Shown here: in pieces, positions 44,635-56,918 of the stretch | Numbering within the stretch: position 1 is the first letter of the stretch | How the letters are laid out: the number at the start of each line of letters is the position of its first letter | Assembly (NCBI RefSeq): GCF_025602895.1 | Contig: NW_026516215.1 | Location: 1-64,000 of the forward strand | Direction: 5' to 3' | From: Polychytrium aggregatum | Lineage: Eukaryota; Chytridiomycota; Chytridiomycetes; Polychytriales | Length of the DNA: 64,000 bases | Made by a program: the position numbers and the translations under genes | Notes under the pieces: model-generated | Seen by the model: only the letters and a program-made list of their open reading frames with translations | Database searches by the model: none | Told to the model about the DNA's origin: nothing

Positions 44635-45251
44635 AAACCGCTCTCCAGCCCATCACCATCGCCCACCTCATTCTGTATGCCGATAACCGCCAAGCTGGGG
44701 GAGGAGAACTGGCACTGGCACTGGCCCAGAGCAGCCCTTCCCGAGACGAAGCAAAGATAAGAACCGAAAATGAACTGAACTGAACTGAACTGAACTGAAC
44801 TGAAATGAACCGCAATGGAGCGAGTTGAAATAAAGCCACCCGAGCTTAACATCCGAGCGTGCCGATTTGGTTTTTCGATATTGCACATCAGTGTAAACAG
44901 GTGGCTGTCATCGTTTGTGATATCCGGTCTGCGAGCCGGCGAGTGCTCGGTCTGGCCATGGTCGGTCCGGAATCGATCGAGGAAGCAGGCGCGAGCAGCG
45001 CGGCTGGCCGACACGGCTTTCCCATTTCGGCCGCCGGCATCTTCGTCTGTCGCCTGGATCGCCTTCGAGACGGATCGTCGTCGTCGTCGTCGTCCGCTTC
45101 GCCGTCGCATCTCCAGACCCCCCGATCGAGACCAGTGCATCAGCACCGAGCGACCCCGTCGGCCCCGAGCACCGCACCCAGAGCCCATAATCCAGAGCCA
45201 GCACCTCTCACACAACGCCGCCGTTTCCGTGTGGCCCTCTGAACCGGCACC
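44635..45251. other. Intergenic region before BDP1
   Basis: Contains the 3' flank of the AIG1-like gene, the GAACT microsatellite and a TCG-rich stretch near 45065-45090. No gene is supported. Confidence 0.5.
44771..44802. repeat. (TGAAC)6 microsatellite
   Basis: About six perfect TGAAC pentamers, with an imperfect extension to 44815. Confidence 0.9.
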
Positions 45252-48200
45252 ATGGAGTTTACATCGCAGAGAGTCGGTAAGAACCCAACTGGACCGACAG
45301 TCGACGGGACAGTCTATATCGATATCGCCCAGATGCATCGGCTCTGGGGCCGTTCATGGCCTCGGGCGCTGGTGTGCGCTTCTATGCAGATTCCCCCCTC
45401 CCGCACGCCGCTGCTGTTTAATCACTCGCCAAACTGCCCCAGACAAAACAACCACCAAGTTTGCCCCAAAGCTCAAACCAAAGGCGCCTGTCAAGAAACC
45501 TGCAGCCTCGCCACGCCTGACGCCTGCAACTCCCGGAAATGCAGGCACTCCGTTGGTCGAGTCGCTGCCTCCTGCGTCGCAAGAATCGGTCCTGCCGACA
45601 TTGTCGACACAGCCTGACCTGCCTCCGACACCGCTGACTCTTCCAAGCATAACGATCACCGCCCCGCCTCACGGTGCTGCCAGCGATGTCCAAAAGTCGC
45701 CCCGAAAGACATCGCCGCTGCGGAATCGAGCGCCGTCGCCTCCCAAGCTTGTTATTCCGCCACCCGCATCGCCCACCCGGATCTCGGACGGCTTTGCGGC
45801 TTCTCAAGAAAGCATGATTCTCGTCAGCCCCCGCCCCAGCGATGATCGATCCTCAAAAGCGTCGCAAACTCAGCCAGGACGAACCGGTACAGCGCACGAA
45901 AGCGAGACCAAACGTAGGACTGCTGTGCGCCGCGGATTTGCAACCGGCTCTCAGTCATCGAGAATCGGGTATGTTGGATATGCAACCGGCTCGATCGACT
46001 GACTCATCGCGCCTGCTCTCGCTTCCCCAGTCCCAACATCTCCGTCGCAGTCACAAGCCAAGAAGAATGTGAGTCGTGTATAGCCCGAGGCCGACATCCG
46101 TGAGATCGTTACATGGAACCGATCGATAAGTGCGTCAGCGGCCCTGTTATGACCTGTCGATGCTGTGCCATCTCTTCAGGTTCGCTTCCAGCTCGACTCC
46201 GAAGACAGCACCAAGGACCAATCCCAGCGGGATACTGGATACACAACTTCGGAGGACGAATCGCGCTCGGGGTCGTCGAGTATGGCCAAGTCAGCTTTGA
46301 AGCGCAAGCCGACAAGCCCCGAGAGCAAAGCCTCCTCACCGATCCAGAAGCGATATCGTGCTCTTGTGACGGACAACCGTTTCCTGGACGACGAAGATGA
46401 TTTCAGTCACTACGAGTATACCCCTGCGGCAAAGCCCGCGCCGATGCCGCCCACGGTGTGTATGTGAGCATGGCCCGCTGCATGCCAACAATCGTCTGCA
46501 CATATGAGTCGAAGCCAAAGCCAAGGCCAAAGCCAAAGCCAAGGCCAAGGCCAAAGCAACTCACCCCCGTGCACATGCGCCCGTATTCAGCTCAAGTCCA
46601 CCAAAGGCATAGCCATCACGGTCCCCGGGCAGGCGGTCAGCCGGAAGCCCGAAGCGTCTCCGACACTCAAGCCGGTCTCGCCTCGCCTCAAGCCATCGTT
46701 TTCGCCGCGGATAAAGCCTATGGGATCGCCGCGGCTCGCGAGTGCGCTGGAGCCCTTGCCGCCCATGGTGCTGGCCGATGCTGCAGACAGCGAGCCGAGT
46801 GTGATCGAAGTTGACAACGAGGAGCTTCCGATATCAGGCTTCAGCCTGCGGCAGTTGATCGACTCGCCGTTCCGCCGCGGAAAGATGTCCCAAAAAATGA
46901 TGGAGTATCTCGAGAGCAAGAAGTCTATGCGTAGACAGTCTCCCGCATTGAGATCAAGGTCGGGAACGCCGGTCTCGGAGCGAGCCGCATCGCCCATGAG
47001 CATCAAGTCGGACGGGCCCGAGCCAGCAGAGGATTCGGACGACTCCAAGCAGGACATCAAGCCCAGGTCAGGACCTCGATCGGAGCGAGCAGACACACGA
47101 TGCCAGTTTAGCCAGGCTTGACGCAGCATCCGCCACGACGTCAACTTCCGGCTGTGAACGGGACCTGCAACAGCACTGACTCTCCCTCTCTCGTACAACA
47201 GTGTCTCGTCGTTTGGGCCGCAGATCCGAATCGTCAACGGCCAGATTGTGGTCGACGAGCAATCTCTGATGATTGCCGACGATGCTCAATCTGAAATCGG
47301 CGAGATGGAGGAGGTGGACGAATCGGACCGCCATATCACCAGTGCTTCCTTCTCACGGAAGCCGCGGATAGTCGGCAAATGGACAAAGGAAGAAACCAGG
47401 CTGTTTTACGACGTAAGTGTGTGCATGGGTACCATGTCCCATACACGCTGCATGATGATCCGACTGAGGCCGAAGCTGGCAACAGTAAACACAAATACAC
47501 TGCTCATAAGCTGCTTCTCGGGATCCCCAGGCTCTGTCCATGTTTGGCACCGATTTCAATCTCATCTCCAAGATGTTTCCTGGCAAGAATCGGACACTGC
47601 TGAAACGCAAGTATCGGCTGGAGGAGCGACTCCATGGTAGCTTGGTCACCAAGGCGCTGAGACATCGCAAGACACCAGGTATCCACCGAAGGCTGAGCGG
47701 CACGGATCGTTGGATTGGAGAGATGCCCGGCGGTGTATACTGCAGCTAGCACGGCGGTTACTCTCGACCTTGGTGGCGATGCCGTACCGGCTTGCCCAGG
47801 CGGCAGATGCATCCGAGGATCTACCTTGATCCACTGAACACTGCATTCGCTCTCTGACAGACCAGGACGTTCTCGAGACCATGGAACTGCGGGCCAACCA
47901 AGAGCGCTCGCTGCGGGAGGCCGAGCAACAGGCCCTCGGCACCCTGCCAGATCCTCAAGGACAGTCCCTGGCGGCTGGTGAGCGCCCTGCTGAAGAAGGG
48001 CCACCCGCTTCAGATTCGGAGGAGCGCACCGAGCTCAAGAACGAAATCATCCAGAGCACAAGAGACCATGCGAGCCTGCGGCAAGTCCCTGTTGTGGGGG
48101 CTCGGTCGGGGCCGCCTGTCGTTGCTTCGAGCCGTGCGGCAGAGCCTGCAAGAACAGAGCCCGCAAGAGCAGAGCCCGGCACCTCGAGGACAGAGACAAG

Positions 48201-48489
48201 CGCAGGACCCGATGCCGATACGGCCGCGGCAGCCGACGGGAGCCAGGCCGAATCCAAAACGAACCAAGGCGGGCCCGATGCCACCGAAGCCGAGGCTGCG
48301 ACTACCAAGCCGACATCATCGCCAGCCCAAGCCATGCTGCCGGTGCTCTCGGAAAAGGTCATGGCGCTTATCTCGAGCCCAGTGTCTCGGATGGTCGGCA
48401 AAGGCAGCCGGACTGGGTTTGCACCAAAGATCGTCAAGAAGAAAGCAAAAGGCGTGCCCATGAAGCAGGACCCCGCGCCGACAGACTGA
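45252..48489 (+). CDS. TFIIIB subunit B'' (BDP1)
   Basis: Eight exons give about 743 residues, with consistent phases: 45252-45276, 45443-45913, 46031-46068, 46180-46455, 46591-47066, 47202-47412, 47531-47636, 47861-48489. The diagnostic blocks are FGPQIRIVNGQIVVDEQSL and the SANT domain (GKWTKEETRLFYD, then ALSMFGTDFNLISKMFPGKN, RKYRLEERLH; about residues 485-535). Both are hallmarks of BDP1, which with BRF1 and TBP recruits RNA polymerase III. The N-terminal half is Ser/Pro-rich and disordered. The C-terminal tail is Ala/Glu-rich and ends basic. Confidence 0.88.
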
Positions 48490-49318
48490 ATCCGGCGTCG
48501 TTGTTGGGCGTCCTCTCTTCCCGTCCGCCGGCTCTCTTCCCCCCTCCAGAGCCGAAAAACAGCAGGCAGAACAAGATTGGTCAGCCAGCCATGCAGGTGT
48601 AGGGCCGTCGCGACGTCTGGTCATGGCCTCCTGGGACCAGATCGCCGAGGGGCCAATGCTTGGCGCGCGGCATCTTGGTTTGTCCATTTTTCCCGACACT
48701 GCAACAAGACCCCCGACGCCGGGCTCGATGGCCTGCACATGCAACAGCAGCAACCCTCCGTGTCGGCCGATCGGACCAATACAGCGTTTTCCAGGCTCTC
48801 TGCGAGGGCCAGCACGAGCAACATTGCTGCCGGGTCGAGGGAACTTGGACAGCCAGCGCGGCGAGGGAACTTGGACAGCCAGCGCGGCGAGGCAGACCGC
48901 GGGTGCAGTGCTCTGCCGGTGCATCTGGATTTTGACGCAGGGAGCAGGTCTCCTTGCCGTTGCGAGGATCGACCTGACCGGAGGCACTAACATCGACTCA
49001 GGCCGGAAGCACCGGCAGCAGCAGCCCCTTCCCTCCCTCCTTCCTTCCTTCCTGTCTTCCTCCCTTCCTTCCTCTCCACATGCACCGGAGGCTTGGGCAC
49101 CACCCGCCCGAGCAGGGCATTTGTCATTGGAAAAACATTTTTCCGCCAGTCCGCCAAGTACAAAAAGGCGCGGGTTGATTCACTGCCTGATCCAGCCAGC
49201 AACCCATCGGCCCGCCTCTTCGTCGCCCAGCCTCATTGACCCATCTCGCCAGCGGCAACCTGCATCTGCACCGACATCCGCACCCGCACCCGCACCCGCA
49301 CCCGCATCTCATCCAGCC
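48490..49318. other. Intergenic region BDP1 to GST
   Basis: Holds a perfect 26-bp tandem duplication (48841-48892, starting GAACTTGGACAGCC), CCTT-rich pyrimidine tracts (49030-49075) and a CACCCG hexamer run before the GST start (49275-49303). No gene is supported. Confidence 0.6.
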
Positions 49319-50185
49319 ATGGCGACCGTGATCCTTCACCACCTCAACAACTCGCGCTCCCAGCGCATCATCTGGTTCCTCGAGGAGCTGGGTGTCAACT
49401 ACGAAATCAAAAAGTACATGCGTGGGCCTGACAAGCTCGCTCCCAAGGAGCTGCGCGAGGTTCATCCCCTTGGCAAGAGCCCCGTCATCACCGATGGCGA
49501 CCTTACGATTGCCGAGGTACGGCCCGCAGCTCTGTCCGCCAGACGCTCGCTGATCTGAGGCTTGCTCCATTTATGTCGCTCCCCACGGTCCTGGAGCAAA
49601 AGAGTCCTTGGTGAACCGTGCAGTGTTTCTCACCCCGACATGATCTGGCTACCGTTACTGACTTGGTCGCTCACTTACTTGCTTCGTGATCTCACCCAGT
49701 CCGGCGCAATTGTCGAGTATCTTGGTGAAAAATACGGCAATGGCAAGTTCGTCCCAACCCAAGGCACCCGCCAATACTACGACTACAAGTACTGGCTCCA
49801 CTTTGCCGAGGGCTCGATGATGCCGCCGCTGGTGATGTCGCTGGTCTTCTCGGAGATCGAGCGCCGGTCGCCCTGGCTGGTGTCGCCCATCACCCGGGCC
49901 ATCAGCAACACCATCCATGACTCGCTCATCATCCCTGGCATCACCAACCAGCTCGGATTCATCGAGCAGCACCTCTCCAAGAACGCCTGGTTTGCTGGCG
50001 ACGATATTTCGGGGGCCGACATTCAGATGAGCTTCCCCGTCGAGGCCGTCCTGAAGAGCGATCGCGGCAACGGTCGCCTGGCTGCCCTCGTTGGACCCAA
50101 CACCAAAGCCTGGATGGAAAAGATCCATGCTCGTCCGGCCTACAAGCGGGGTCTGGAGAAGGGTGGTGAATATGCCTATGCCTAG
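49319..50185 (+). CDS. Glutathione S-transferase, GTT1-like
   Basis: Two exons (49319-49516, 49700-50185) give 227 residues. The thioredoxin-fold N-terminal domain starts MATVILHHLNNSRSQRI, with the catalytic Ser region. The glutathione-binding block KSPVITDGDLTIAESGAIV is interrupted by the intron. The all-helical C-terminal domain includes WFAGDDISGADIQMSFP, the family N-capping box. It conjugates glutathione to electrophiles in detoxification. It is closest by motif to the fungal GTT1 class, whose members have a longer linker region like this one (MMPPLVMSLVFSEIERRSP). Confidence 0.88.
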
Positions 50186-50709
50186 GCATGGCCATATACA
50201 CCGCCCCTCCCGGATCTGTCTGCTGCCAGTTTCGTTGGAATTGCTCCCCTTTCGTAGGAGCAGTCGCGAGTTCCACTGATGGCGCACCAACATGGCCATC
50301 GATCTGGCTTGCTCTCTCGAAAGCCAACCAGATATACGAGGTCGATTCCAGGATATGTTTTTCTTTGTACAAACTTGTTTCTTTCTTTTTCTCTCCCCGT
50401 CGCCTGTGGATCTCTTGTCGTCTGCTTTATTGATTTCGTTGCCTTTGAGATTGGCCCTCCTCATCCCTCGACTGCATGGCTTGGTCCGTCACTCAACAAT
50501 ATGACAACGATAAACGCCCCCCGATACCTTCGCCGACCTGCACTGAACCATAGACCTTGGGCGCAAATCGTAGCGCACCTCCTACGCAGTCGGAGTACTG
50601 TGTGCCGACTGGCCATCCAGGCAAACAAAGCTTCAGTCCACCCCGATCGCTCCGACTTGTCTGTTCGATAGACTCGCGAGCCAGCAGGACCTCAGCGCTT
50701 GCCTTGAAC
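50186..50709. other. Convergent 3' flanks of GST and pseudokinase genes
   Basis: The region lies between two gene ends facing each other. It has a T-rich stretch near 50360-50400, fitting transcription end signals. No gene is supported. Confidence 0.5.
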
Positions 50710-53559
50710 TCAGCCGTCATCGTCGCTGGAGCCGTCGATCGTAGCGAAGCGATCGGCAACGGCGAGACGCTGCGGCTCCTCCCAGTGCTTCGAGTCGACC
50801 CTTCGCATCCGCTTTGCCTCTGCGTCGCGATGTATCTTATCGGCACTGGCCAGCGAGAACATCGAGGTGTAGTCCTTGAAGATCTCTGTCTTGGGCACTG
50901 CCAGCAACGACATGGAGACGTACGGCGAGTACGGGGGCTTGAGGATAAAGTCCGGAACCTTGACCCATGGCCCGATTCCGACCAAGATCTGATCCTTGGC
51001 CTTGGCACGGTTGAACCAAGGATGGCACTTGATATCCGTTGCGCCGTGCCAGGAGCCCAGCCTCTCGCCGAGCTTTGGAACAAGCAACCGAGCCAGGAGG
51101 TCGTTGGTGTAGACCTTGAGGTACGACTTTGGCAGCAGGGACCGATAGCGCAGCCGGATCTGGTCGAGATAGGATTCCATGTGGTCGCATCGGCCAAAGG
51201 GCACTTCGCCGCAGACCATCTCGTAGATGAGGATGCCATACGCCCACCAGTCCATGGATTTTTTGATGACCTGCTCCAGGATGGCCTCGGGAGACAGATC
51301 TATCTCGCAGGGTAAGAAGTAATGAGGGGGGCGGGCGTGAAGAGCCGGGTCAAAATCGGAGGGGGAGAAGTATCATCGGGCGTGAACGGATGAGTGCGAG
51401 CAATGTGAATCGGCAATGCGAGCCGGACTGCATGTTTTGCCGAGAGTATCACCAACCGAGCAAGCCGAGAAACGAGCAAGTGGACCCGCTCGACCGGGCT
51501 GGAGTACCTACATCCGTGGACAGGATACGGCGGCAGCAGCACCGTGCCTTCTGGCGCTGCCTGGTCAAAGTTGTTCAGTCGAATGTGGCCGTCCTTGTAG
51601 ACCATCACGGTGTCAGTTCTGAGGTTCCCGAGAACAACACCCTGGAGAGTGGGAGATTGGGTTGGGAGAGTCGTCATTCGGCTGACCAAATGGCTCACAA
51701 AGCCAAGAAGGCACCCATGCAGCCAAAAGTAACCACAAGCACATTGCAACCGAGCCACTTGCCATAGTATCGTGCAGGTACTCGAGAGCGACAAGGATCT
51801 CGGCCGCATAGAACCGAGCGTCCATTTCCGAAAAGATCTGCAGTAGCCAGAACGAGAGCTCGCCACTTTAATTTGACTCAACGGCCCCGGTCAAGCACTC
51901 TTGACTAGCTCGCGCGCTTGTCGCTGCCCATCAAATGCGACAAAGGCCGCGGGACAGCGAATGCCGCTGCATCGAGAGCAATGGCTTCTTTGAAGCACCC
52001 ACCCCATCCGGCTGCATCTTCAGGACCTGTCTGACCGACATTTCGCAGTGCTCGGTAACCTTGTAATAGTTCAGGTCATCGCAAAAGTAGCAAAGTAGCT
52101 GGCTCACGAACGGGGAGCGCAGCTGGGCTATGATGGATACTTCCCGCTCAACTCGGCGATCGAGGTCGGGGTCGAGCTTGCGGGTCGTCAGGATCTCAAA
52201 CTTGACGGGCTCGGCCTTGATCTGCTCGACCAGGATGGCCAGCCGGGCCTCGGACAACTCCTTGAAGAACAGAGATTCGTGCTCGTAGAGGTACTTGAAG
52301 GCCAGCTCCTTGGGGCTCCGCAGCTCGTCAATGACCGTTTCGAGGCACTGGGCGAGATCCTCGCGGAAGCCGTGCGCGACCTGATCGACAAACTCAGCGA
52401 TGATGCTGAGCAGCTTCCGGGCGACCTGCGGGATGATGTGCCGGAAGAGGGCGTCCTCGACGGCGTGCTTGAACTTTTGGTACCGGGCGTGGTCGCCGTT
52501 GATGAGCAGGATGGCGTTGCGGTCGGGCTCGACCTCCTCCTCGTCCTCAGAGACCTCGCGGGCAAGCACCCGCAGCTCCTGGACGGTAGCATTCAGCTTG
52601 AGCTCCAGGACCTTCTCGGCGCTGATGATGCGGACGGTCTCGCGGCCGGCAACGATCTCGGGAACCTCGATGGGTCCAAGAGTCTGCCCCTGGGTATAGA
52701 GCCGCATCATGCGCACCGTGCTCAAGATCCGCGAGCGGTCGCCAAACTTGTCGCGAATGATTTGTTGCAGGATATACACGATGGATTTGCGGATGGCCTG
52801 GGCGAGCGGCTTGTCGTCCATCACGACCTTCCAGTCATGCATGGCCTGGATGCCACGGGCCGAACTGACCGACGCGACATGGGCCTCGGCCTCGTACCCA
52901 TGGTTGGATCTGTGTTGGTGGGTGCCTGGTATGGGCCGAAAGTCGGCAATGGTGTAGCCCAGCGGGTTGAGGTCGAGGGAGATATGTTCCGATTCTCTGC
53001 CGCCGGAACTCGGACGACCATCGACGACAGCGGTGCTCGAGGCACGTCGGGTCTCGGCGAGCTGGGATCTCGAGTGGGTACGAGCCGGATGGAGATTGGC
53101 CGAGGAGGATGCTGTCGAAGTCCTGATGGAGTCTGTCCGGGATTGCGACGTGCGTGCAAGCCGGGTGCTTGAGCGGGTGAAGAGCGGCTGGGACCGGGAA
53201 ATACTCTCACGCGAGCCAGAGACAGGAGGGCCTTGCGGACGATTCGGGGCTCGCGATGCAAGTGCATGGCTGCTATACGATACCGCAGACTTGTAGCTCT
53301 GCAGGGGCGGCAACGACGCCATTGGTGCTGGTGCTGGTGCTGGTGGAGATGAGTTTATTATGCACGAAATCAAACGGGGCACTTCAACATGTGGATTGAA
53401 TGGGGTTGATCGGCCGCTGGCTGAATAACTTTGATCGGTACTCGGACCCAACGAGATCCGCTCGCTGGGGGCCATCAAGCGATTTGGCTCTTTGCCCTCA
53501 TCCGTTGGGAGTCCTCTTGCCCTGGCTTGCAGGTACTGCATCTGCATCTGCATCTGCAT
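50710..53559 (-). CDS. AGC-family pseudokinase with long N-terminal extension
   Basis: Four exons on the minus strand give about 783 residues: 53559-52003, 51837-51763, 51641-51512, 51299-50710. The first 400 residues are Ser/Pro-rich, then helical. The kinase-like C-terminus aligns with PKA-type AGC kinases: MDARFYAAEILVALEYLHD, GYLSPEAILEQVIKKSMDWW, YGILIYEMVCGEVPFG and GERLGSWHGATDIKCHPWF. The catalytic loop reads LGNLRTDTVMV where HRDLKPEN is expected. DFG is replaced by NFD, and no glycine loop or VAIK lysine is evident. It is therefore probably inactive and acts as a scaffold or regulator. Intron 2 uses a GC donor (GCAAGT). The start is the first ATG of a Met-Gln repeat. Confidence 0.8.
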
Positions 53560-53799
53560 CAAGACTTGCCGACACTGATGCAGCTTGCATGATGGTCCAG
53601 ATGAATCTGCTGCACGACTGATATCACCCGTACATCTCTAGTATCGCCAGCATCGTTCCCATCGCAACAGGCTGGTGGCGCAGCGCGCTGGGACTCATCT
53701 GGCCGGGCCCTGTCACAACCTCCTGTCGCAACCCCCAGTTGCAGCTCTGGCCATCATCTGTCCACCCAGCCATCACGACAGCTTGCACTCGCTCCTGCC
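53560..53799. promoter_or_regulatory. Divergent intergenic promoter region
   Basis: 240 bp separate the divergent pseudokinase and TMEM53-like starts, so the two genes probably share a bidirectional promoter. No clear TATA box is seen. Confidence 0.4.
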
Positions 53800-54993
53800 A
53801 TGCCGTCCGTCGCCGAGGCAGCAGCAGCCCCTGACTGGGAAGTGTATGACCGCATCTCGATTGCCCGTCCGCCGTCCGGCGCACCAGCCATCAAGGAAGG
53901 ATCGCCCAGCTTCATCCTGATTATGGGGTGGATGAACGGCAGCTTCCGATACGTATCCAAATGTAAGTGGCGGCTGGGCAGACCGAGGGTGGGGATGGAA
54001 GGGAAGGAGCAAAGGCCGGCTGATGAGATGGCAGGCGGACTGATGAGGCGGCAGGCGGACTGATGAGATGGACTGCGGGTGGCAGATGACCAGGGTGGGC
54101 GACATGGCCAGTGGGCCGAGCCAGAGTGCCGAGCCAAAGGCGAAAGAGCGCTGAGCCGACTGAGCCTGAGCCGGAGGACGGCAGCAGCCGGCCAAGGACC
54201 ACCAGCCGGCACCGAGCATGCTTTTTGACGACTCTGCATCACCCGCACAGATGCACCGTGGTATCTCGAGCGAGGCTATACTGTCGGCATCGTCCTTTCA
54301 GAGTCCGAGAACTTTTACATGTCGGAAGCCGACCTGATTGCCAAGTACAAGGGCGTCGTGACGGCGCTGGAGCAGTACGGGCTCCTGAATGGCAGCGAAA
54401 CGTACACCGGACCCCGCAAGTCCTGCATCATCCATGTGTTTTCCAACGGCGGCGTCAGCGCACTCCACTTTGTCCTTCGGGCCGCGGGCATGCCTCAACC
54501 AACGGTGCACTCGGTCCAAACGGGCGAATTTCCAGAGGCCGAGAGGGTGCCTCCATCGCTTGCCATCGCCGGAGTGATTGCCGACTCCTGTCCTGGACAC
54601 GGCGATTTTGTCCCGACCGTCAAGGCCTTCACCGGCAGCCTGCGCAACCCGGTGGTGTGGGCGATTGGCATTGTCTTGGCGACGGGACTGTTCGTCGGGT
54701 ATCGCTGCTACGGAGCGCTGACAAAGTCCGGCGACCCGCTCATCTTCTTTGGCTCGCTGTTCTCGAACCCGTCTGTCCTCGAGCCATCGGCCCCGCAGCT
54801 CTATCTGCACTCGGCCAAGGACGATTTGGTGCTGGAGAGCCACATCGAAGCGCACCTGGAGCGACTCCAGACCCGCGGGTTTTCGGCCCAAGTTCGCAAG
54901 TGGGAGGACTCTGGACACGTCCGCTTGATGAAGGATCACCCCGACGAATATTGGGAGGCGGTCTCGGCATTGCTGGCCAAATGGGCCGCATAA
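53800..54993 (+). CDS. TMEM53/DUF829-family alpha/beta-hydrolase
   Basis: Two exons (53800-53962, 54251-54993) joined in phase 1 give 301 residues. Family blocks: ILIMGWMNGSFRYVSKYAPW near the N-terminus; IIHVFSNGGVSALHF with the nucleophile-type Ser; YLHSAKDDLVLESHIEAHL with the acid; and WEDSGHVRLMKDHPDEYW with the His. A membrane segment (VVWAIGIVLATGLFVGY) lies in the lid region. Relatives include human TMEM53 at the nuclear membrane and fungal PaxU-type proteins. Substrate unknown. The intron holds a short GATGAG/GGCAGGCGGACT tandem repeat. Confidence 0.85.
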
Positions 54994-55497
54994 TGGGGTG
55001 GACCACGATGCAGACCAGAGGACGGATCAGCAGATGGACCGGCAGCAGCGTGAATCCCCCCACGTCTCGAGTAGAATGGGTGCGATGGGGGGGGTTCCAT
55101 TGGCAAATCAGTGGCAAGGCAGCAGGACGGGACAATATACTTGGGGAATAATTGCTCTGGAACTGGTATCTGCGGCATCCGCGGCATCTGCGGGCACGAT
55201 GCCGGTGTCGTGATGCTTGCAAAGGCCAGTGTCCCGATGCTTGCAAATACCTCGCTGGCACCGCTTCGACCACCAGTATGATCCGCGGCAGAGCAGCTGA
55301 GAACGGTCACGATGGAGGGGCCAAAGGACCCGGTGCATGCCGCCAAGGCATGCGGATGGGTCTGCAGACCGGGCCGGAGCAGACTCGGCTCCCCTCTGCC
55401 ATGCCCTGTGACGACGGGCGATGCTGGCGGTGCAATGCCTTGGCACGGCCCCAGGCCAGTTCCGGACGGGATGGGCATGGGGGCTATCTGCAGTGAC

Positions 55498-55600
55498 ATT
55501 ATCACAAATGGGATTATTACAAATGGCAGTATCACAAATGGCAGTATCACAAATGGGATTATCACAAATGGGATTATCACAAATGGGATTATCACAATCG
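55498..55600. repeat. 15-bp minisatellite (TATCACAAATGGGAT)
   Basis: About seven tandem copies with small changes such as GGCAG for GGGAT. Confidence 0.9.
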
Positions 55601-55791
55601 TTCTTGACATGTCTGCGGGCGCAACCGACAATTCAGAGGTGGCCGCCATGGCAAGATCGATCAGGACATGAACCCTTTCCGCAATCGGCACCATCGCCAC
55701 CAGGGCAATCGCAGTTTCTGCCGTGGCCACAGCGTCCCCCCTCACACAGGCACATCCACCCCCCCCCGGCTGCAAACTTGTCCGGTGGGCC

Positions 55792-55839
55792 GGCGCACCA
55801 ATCGGCGCACCAATCGGCGCACCAATCGGCGCATCAATC
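55792..55839. repeat. 12-bp minisatellite (GGCGCACCAATC)
   Basis: Four tandem copies, the last with one change. Confidence 0.9.
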
Positions 55840-56237
55840 GGCCGGGCCTTGGTTGCAGGCGAACACCTTGTTGGGCGCTGCATGGCGGCGTCGTTGTCCC
55901 GGGATGGTTGTGCCGAGGTTGAAGCGGCGCTGGAATGTTGTTAGCGAGCTGGGTGGTTGTTTGCGGACCGGTGGTGTTGGACGGTGCAATCGGCGAGTCG
56001 GGATCGCAGGCTTTGCCCTCATGGCTGCAGCGATTGCGCCCGCCCAGCCCGGTGGTGTTGCTTGGCCGTCCCATCCATCCATTCCATCCGATCTCACTCG
56101 CGCAGTCCCCGTTGCCGCTGAACGGCCGATCATTGCCGCCGCTTGTCCACGCTTCCCCACTCATCGGACACAGCAGCGCCGGCTGCAGAGTCTGCGGGTG
56201 CGATTCCTCCCACAGCGCACAACCAGCGGTGTGAGCA

Positions 56238-56340
56238 AATGCAATTCCATGCAATTCCATGCAACGCCATTCAATGCAATGCAATTCCATGCAATGCAAT
56301 TCCATGCAATGCAATTCCATGCAATGCAATTCCATGCATT
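56238..56340. repeat. 15-bp minisatellite (ATGCAATGCAATTCC)
   Basis: About six copies built from ATGCAAT and ATTCC sub-units. Confidence 0.9.
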
Positions 56341-56589
56341 AACTCCATGTATCAAATGCGACAACAAATGCCATCATCAACAACAAATGCCATCATCATC
56401 ATCATCATCACCACCACCAGACGGCCTCCATGCCCAACAAGGCCCGTGCGCTTGTTGCTTGCCCCGGCCCACTCCTGCCCGCGGCGGTTGGTGCAGGGCA
56501 TGACTCCATGTCGCCGCCCACCTGACACCGGCTCTGGTCTCCGTTGCAGTCCTTCGCGGCCGCGATCTGACCCCCCCCCTTTTGAATCC

Positions 56590-56645
56590 TCTGCTCTGCT
56601 GTCTTCTGCTTTCTTCTGCTTTCTTCTGCTTTCTTCTGCTCTGCT
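56590..56645. repeat. 11-bp minisatellite (TTCTGCTTTC)
   Basis: Four copies of a TTCTGCTTTC-type pyrimidine-rich unit, flanked by CTCTGCT repeats. Confidence 0.8.
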
Positions 56646-56918
56646 CAGCCCTGCTCTGCCAATTCAGCTCTGCCTGCTCTTTCTGCTGCTGCCGCTGACA
56701 GCCAGCCTCAGTCGATCTTGTCCGTGTCCGCATCCGCATCCTGCCCACTGGCTTCATCAGTCCGTCGTCCTGCTCGTTCGGCCACCAAATAAAAGCCCGC
56801 CGCCCACCCCCTGCTCTCGGCCTCCGGATCGACGTTTTCATACCCGCACCGCCTCCAGACCGACAGCCCGCCTCGCTCTCCCTGGTTCGTCTCAAGTTTG
56901 CCTCTCGGCACTTTCAGC

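Larger units (their letters stand above)
54994..56918. other. Minisatellite-rich intergenic region
   Basis: About 1.9 kb without a supported gene. It holds four unrelated tandem arrays (listed separately), ATC trinucleotides at 56390-56415 and, at the right end, an AT-containing CCAAATAAAAG (56785-56795) that could be the TATA-like promoter element of the PH-domain gene. Confidence 0.6.

Noticed and set aside
48577-48990. Open frames between BDP1 and GST
   Set aside because: Composition follows the repeats and GC-rich background; no domain, no consistent splice chain.
55498-55600. Possible CRISPR-like array
   Set aside because: Units are contiguous 15-mers without spacers, in a eukaryotic intergenic region; a plain minisatellite.
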